Positions 61,984 to 64,000 of a stretch of 64,000 bases of DNA are shown one piece after another. Both the position numbers and the translations under genes were made by a program. This DNA comes from Dokdonella_A sp937902695 (lineage in GTDB: Bacteria > Pseudomonadota > Gammaproteobacteria > Xanthomonadales > Rhodanobacteraceae). Each line of letters begins with the position of its first letter. Positions within the stretch are counted from its first letter, which is position 1. The stretch is taken from positions 1-64,000 of the forward strand of contig JBEHYO010000004.1 in the NCBI GenBank assembly GCA_048498135.1. Reading direction: 5' to 3'. Under the pieces are notes generated by a model, which saw only the letters and a list, made by a program, of their open reading frames with translations, had not been told where the DNA came from and did not search any database.

Positions 61984-63216
61984 TCAACCCGCCGGATGCA
62001 GCGTCGTATTGAAGAGATACCGGCTCTCGAAGTCGGTCTTGTCGCCGCCCTTCTTGCCTTTGACCGGCAGGAGGCGCGCGGACAGCGGCTTGTGCCATTT
62101 CCATGCGAGTGACGCGACGTCGCCAAGGATCTTCGCGAGATGTTCCTCGCTGACGTCGCCTGGCAACGGCACGGCATCGAGGCCGGTGCCGCACACCGCC
62201 GAATACGCGAGCAGCGCATCCATCTCGTAGGCGTTCTCCGCCCAGCGCTGCGCGAGCCGCTTGTCTTCCATCACCGGCAGCATCAGGCCCGAATAGCCGA
62301 CCTGCTTCACCTGGACCGCCTTCACGGCCGTCGTGATCGCGAGCGCCGCCGTCATCGTGCCGCTCGAGCCGAACTTCGCGCCGGTGAAGCGCTCGATCGC
62401 ATCGCCGATCGATACGTCGCCGAGCGGCGCGGGCGTCGGATCGACGCCGGCGAACGTCCATCCGCTGGCCGCGGCCACCTTGCTGCCGACCTCCGCGCCG
62501 ATGCGCGCATGCACCGAGAGCTCGCGCGTCAACGCCGCGACGGCGCCGTCGAAATCGCCATGCGTCGCGCCGAAAGCGGCCTGCACGACACCCGCGCCCT
62601 CGAATCCGAGCGAAAACACCTTGCCTGCGCCGATGTGGTACGCGCCCGGATAGAACGGACCGAGCGGCTTCACCATCGCCGTGGCCGCGAACTGGAAGTT
62701 GCCCTGGCTGCGCGGGCTGTGGTCCGCCACGTAACGCACGAGCTTCGCGCTCTCGCCGATCGCCTTCCAGTGGATGCCGTCGTCGTCGGCGATGATCGCG
62801 CTCGCGTTGAGGTTCGGCAGCGTCGAAAGCACCTCTGCGAGCAGATGCATCGCGGCCGGGTCGTCGGCGTCGTGCAGCATCGCCGGGCCGACGTTCGCTG
62901 CGAATCCGTCCTTTTGCGACAGATCGTCGAGCGCTTTGAGGAACACCAGGGCCTGCTCATCCGAGAGGCCTTTCACGAGCTGCGCGAACGGCTGCGTCAC
63001 GATGCGGACGGTCTGCGTCTCGTAGCCGTGGCTCGCGAACTCCGACCGCGCGGCGTTGAGCACTTTCATCGTGTCCGCGATCTGCGTCTCGTAAGTCGAA
63101 CGATCGAGGCGGACGAACGCGGTGATCGCGCGGACCTTCGGCTTGGCGGCATCCGTCGCCGCGTGCGCGGTGAAAGCAAGCGTGCAGAGAAGTAACGCGA
63201 GAATCAGGCGTTTCAT
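61984..63216 (-). CDS. Exported DUF711 (UPF0210)-like protein
   Basis: A 410-residue protein of the DUF711 family, recognised from the segments ALTRELSVHARIGAEVGSKVAAASGWTFAGVDPTPAP and LGDVSIGDAIE. Unlike the cytoplasmic family members I know of, it has a clear signal peptide (MKRLILALLLCTLAFTAHAA) and should be periplasmic or secreted. Family members have a pyruvate-formate-lyase-like fold without established activity. The ATG at 63216 is preceded by GGGGGAGCAAC. It converges with the TolB/TPR gene and is divergent from the dehydrogenase at the window edge. Confidence 0.82.
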   Translation of the reverse strand: MKRLILALLLCTLAFTAHAATDAAKPKVRAITAFVRLDRSTYETQIADTMKVLNAARSEFASHGYETQTVRIVTQPFAQLVKGLSDEQALVFLKALDDLSQKDGFAANVGPAMLHDADDPAAMHLLAEVLSTLPNLNASAIIADDDGIHWKAIGESAKLVRYVADHSPRSQGNFQFAATAMVKPLGPFYPGAYHIGAGKVFSLGFEGAGVVQAAFGATHGDFDGAVAALTRELSVHARIGAEVGSKVAAASGWTFAGVDPTPAPLGDVSIGDAIERFTGAKFGSSGTMTAALAITTAVKAVQVKQVGYSGLMLPVMEDKRLAQRWAENAYEMDALLAYSAVCGTGLDAVPLPGDVSEEHLAKILGDVASLAWKWHKPLSARLLPVKGKKGGDKTDFESRYLFNTTLHPAG

Positions 63217-63382
63217 GTTGCTCCCCCGATACAACAGAACCCGTTCCGGCACCATACAAGGCCGGGCCGGTCGTTGTATACGCCGCTCGGCCTCTTCCCA
63301 TGCGGGCAAGTTGGCATCGCGCCCGCGCGAGGACTAGCATCCGATTGCGCATTGCGAGCGTGCGCCCGGCTCGGGAGGGTGA

Positions 63383-64000
63383 ATGAAGGCAGCCACGATC
63401 GCGCGTTACGGATCGCCCGGCGTCATCGAAGTGCGCGACGTCCCGACGCCGGTGCCCGGCGCGGACGAAGTGCTGATCCGCGTGCACGCGACGACGGTCA
63501 ACCGGACTGATTGCGGCGAGCTGCTTCACCCGACGCTGATCGGATTCATGAGCGGCAGGCGGTCGCGACGCAGGATCCTCGGCATGGATTTCTCCGGCAT
63601 CGTCGAAGCGGTCGGCGCAGGCGTCGGCCTGTTCAGGCCGGGCGATTACGTGTTCGGCATGTGTCCCTTCCGGAAGGACGGCGCGCAGGCCGAATATTTC
63701 TGCATGCCGGAGAGCGGCGCGATTGCGCCCATGCCGCGAAACCTGCGCTTCGACGAGGCCGTTCTCTGCGAAGGCGCGTACTACGCGAATGCGAGTGTCG
63801 AGAAGTTCGACTACGGGCCCTGCCACAAGGTTCTGATCTACGGCGCATCAGGCGCGATCGGAACGGCCGCGCTGCAGCTCGCCAAGATACGCGGCGCCGA
63901 GGTGACTGCGGTCGTCGCGGGCCGGCACCTCGCGCTCGTGCGATCGCTCGGCGCGGATTTCGCGGTCGACTACACCGCCGATGCGTTCAACACGCTCGGC
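63383..64000 (+). CDS. Quinone-oxidoreductase-like zinc-independent dehydrogenase (partial)
   Basis: The first 206 codons of a medium-chain dehydrogenase run to the window edge. The start MKAATIARYGSPGVIEVRDVPTPVPGADEVLIRVHATTVNRTDCGEL is the quinone-oxidoreductase (QOR) type. The catalytic-domain segment is ILGMDFSGIVEAVGAGVGLFRPGDYVFGMCP, and the dinucleotide fold VLIYGASGAIGTAALQLAKIRGAEVTAVV is complete. No structural zinc Cys cluster is present. The ATG is preceded by GGGAGGGTG. The C-terminus lies outside the window. Confidence 0.88.
   Translation, partial: MKAATIARYGSPGVIEVRDVPTPVPGADEVLIRVHATTVNRTDCGELLHPTLIGFMSGRRSRRRILGMDFSGIVEAVGAGVGLFRPGDYVFGMCPFRKDGAQAEYFCMPESGAIAPMPRNLRFDEAVLCEGAYYANASVEKFDYGPCHKVLIYGASGAIGTAALQLAKIRGAEVTAVVAGRHLALVRSLGADFAVDYTADAFNTLG

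Overview
This is a 64 kb, GC-rich chromosomal window from a Gram-negative bacterium. The gene content points to Gammaproteobacteria, Xanthomonadales, most plausibly the Rhodanobacteraceae side: an OmpA-like porin, the tesA/ybbA/ybbP arrangement, BipA/TypA, REP-like intergenic palindromes and many secreted proteins ending in an IFxxGF motif. The taxonomic call is an inference from gene content. I found no rRNA, tRNA, CRISPR array, phage or insertion sequence.

Layout. 0-10.5 kb: an OmpA-family porin, then the propionate (2-methylcitrate) genes prpD, prpC and prpB on the minus strand. They are interrupted by a plus-strand block: SpoIIE-type phosphatase, 2,4-dienoyl-CoA reductase and beta-class glutathione transferase. 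10.9-31 kb: an accessory region. It holds a 2226-residue modular surface protein, an unknown 168-residue protein, an ECF sigma factor, an unknown 184-residue protein, a hemerythrin-globin-cytochrome-like operon, an LprI/DUF3298 exported protein, a TetR-regulated ABC exporter operon, a DUF805 protein and a beta-helix secreted protein. 31-43 kb: mainly core metabolism: malate dehydrogenase, aminotransferase, a GlsB-type membrane protein, cyclophilin, typA, a ybbAP-like ABC exporter with araC and a VOC gene appended, tesA, a GIY-YIG-like protein and a short-chain dehydrogenase. 43-64 kb: a PQQ-propeller secreted protein, two alpha/beta hydrolases, a zinc-type ABC permease and binding protein with a porin, a Zn alcohol dehydrogenase, two more secreted proteins, a cupin, two paralogous TolB/TPR membrane proteins flanking a small membrane protein, an exported DUF711 protein, and a second alcohol dehydrogenase cut by the window edge.

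Main discovery. Six intergenic sites between 17.8 and 29.6 kb share ATGTCCG-N16-CGTA(T/A) with identical spacing. Each points into a gene start, and together they surround the ECF sigma gene at 18.62 kb. They have the shape of an ECF -35/-10 promoter and define a candidate local regulon: the giant surface protein, the 168- and 184-residue unknowns, the hemerythrin-globin-cytochrome operon, the LprI/DUF3298 protein and the beta-helix protein. Three of these transcription units encode proteins ending in the IFxxxF motif. That motif also ends two further secreted proteins in the window, giving five in all, which suggests a shared C-terminal sorting or processing signal. The promoter assignment to this sigma factor and the sorting role are inferences; the motifs themselves are directly visible.
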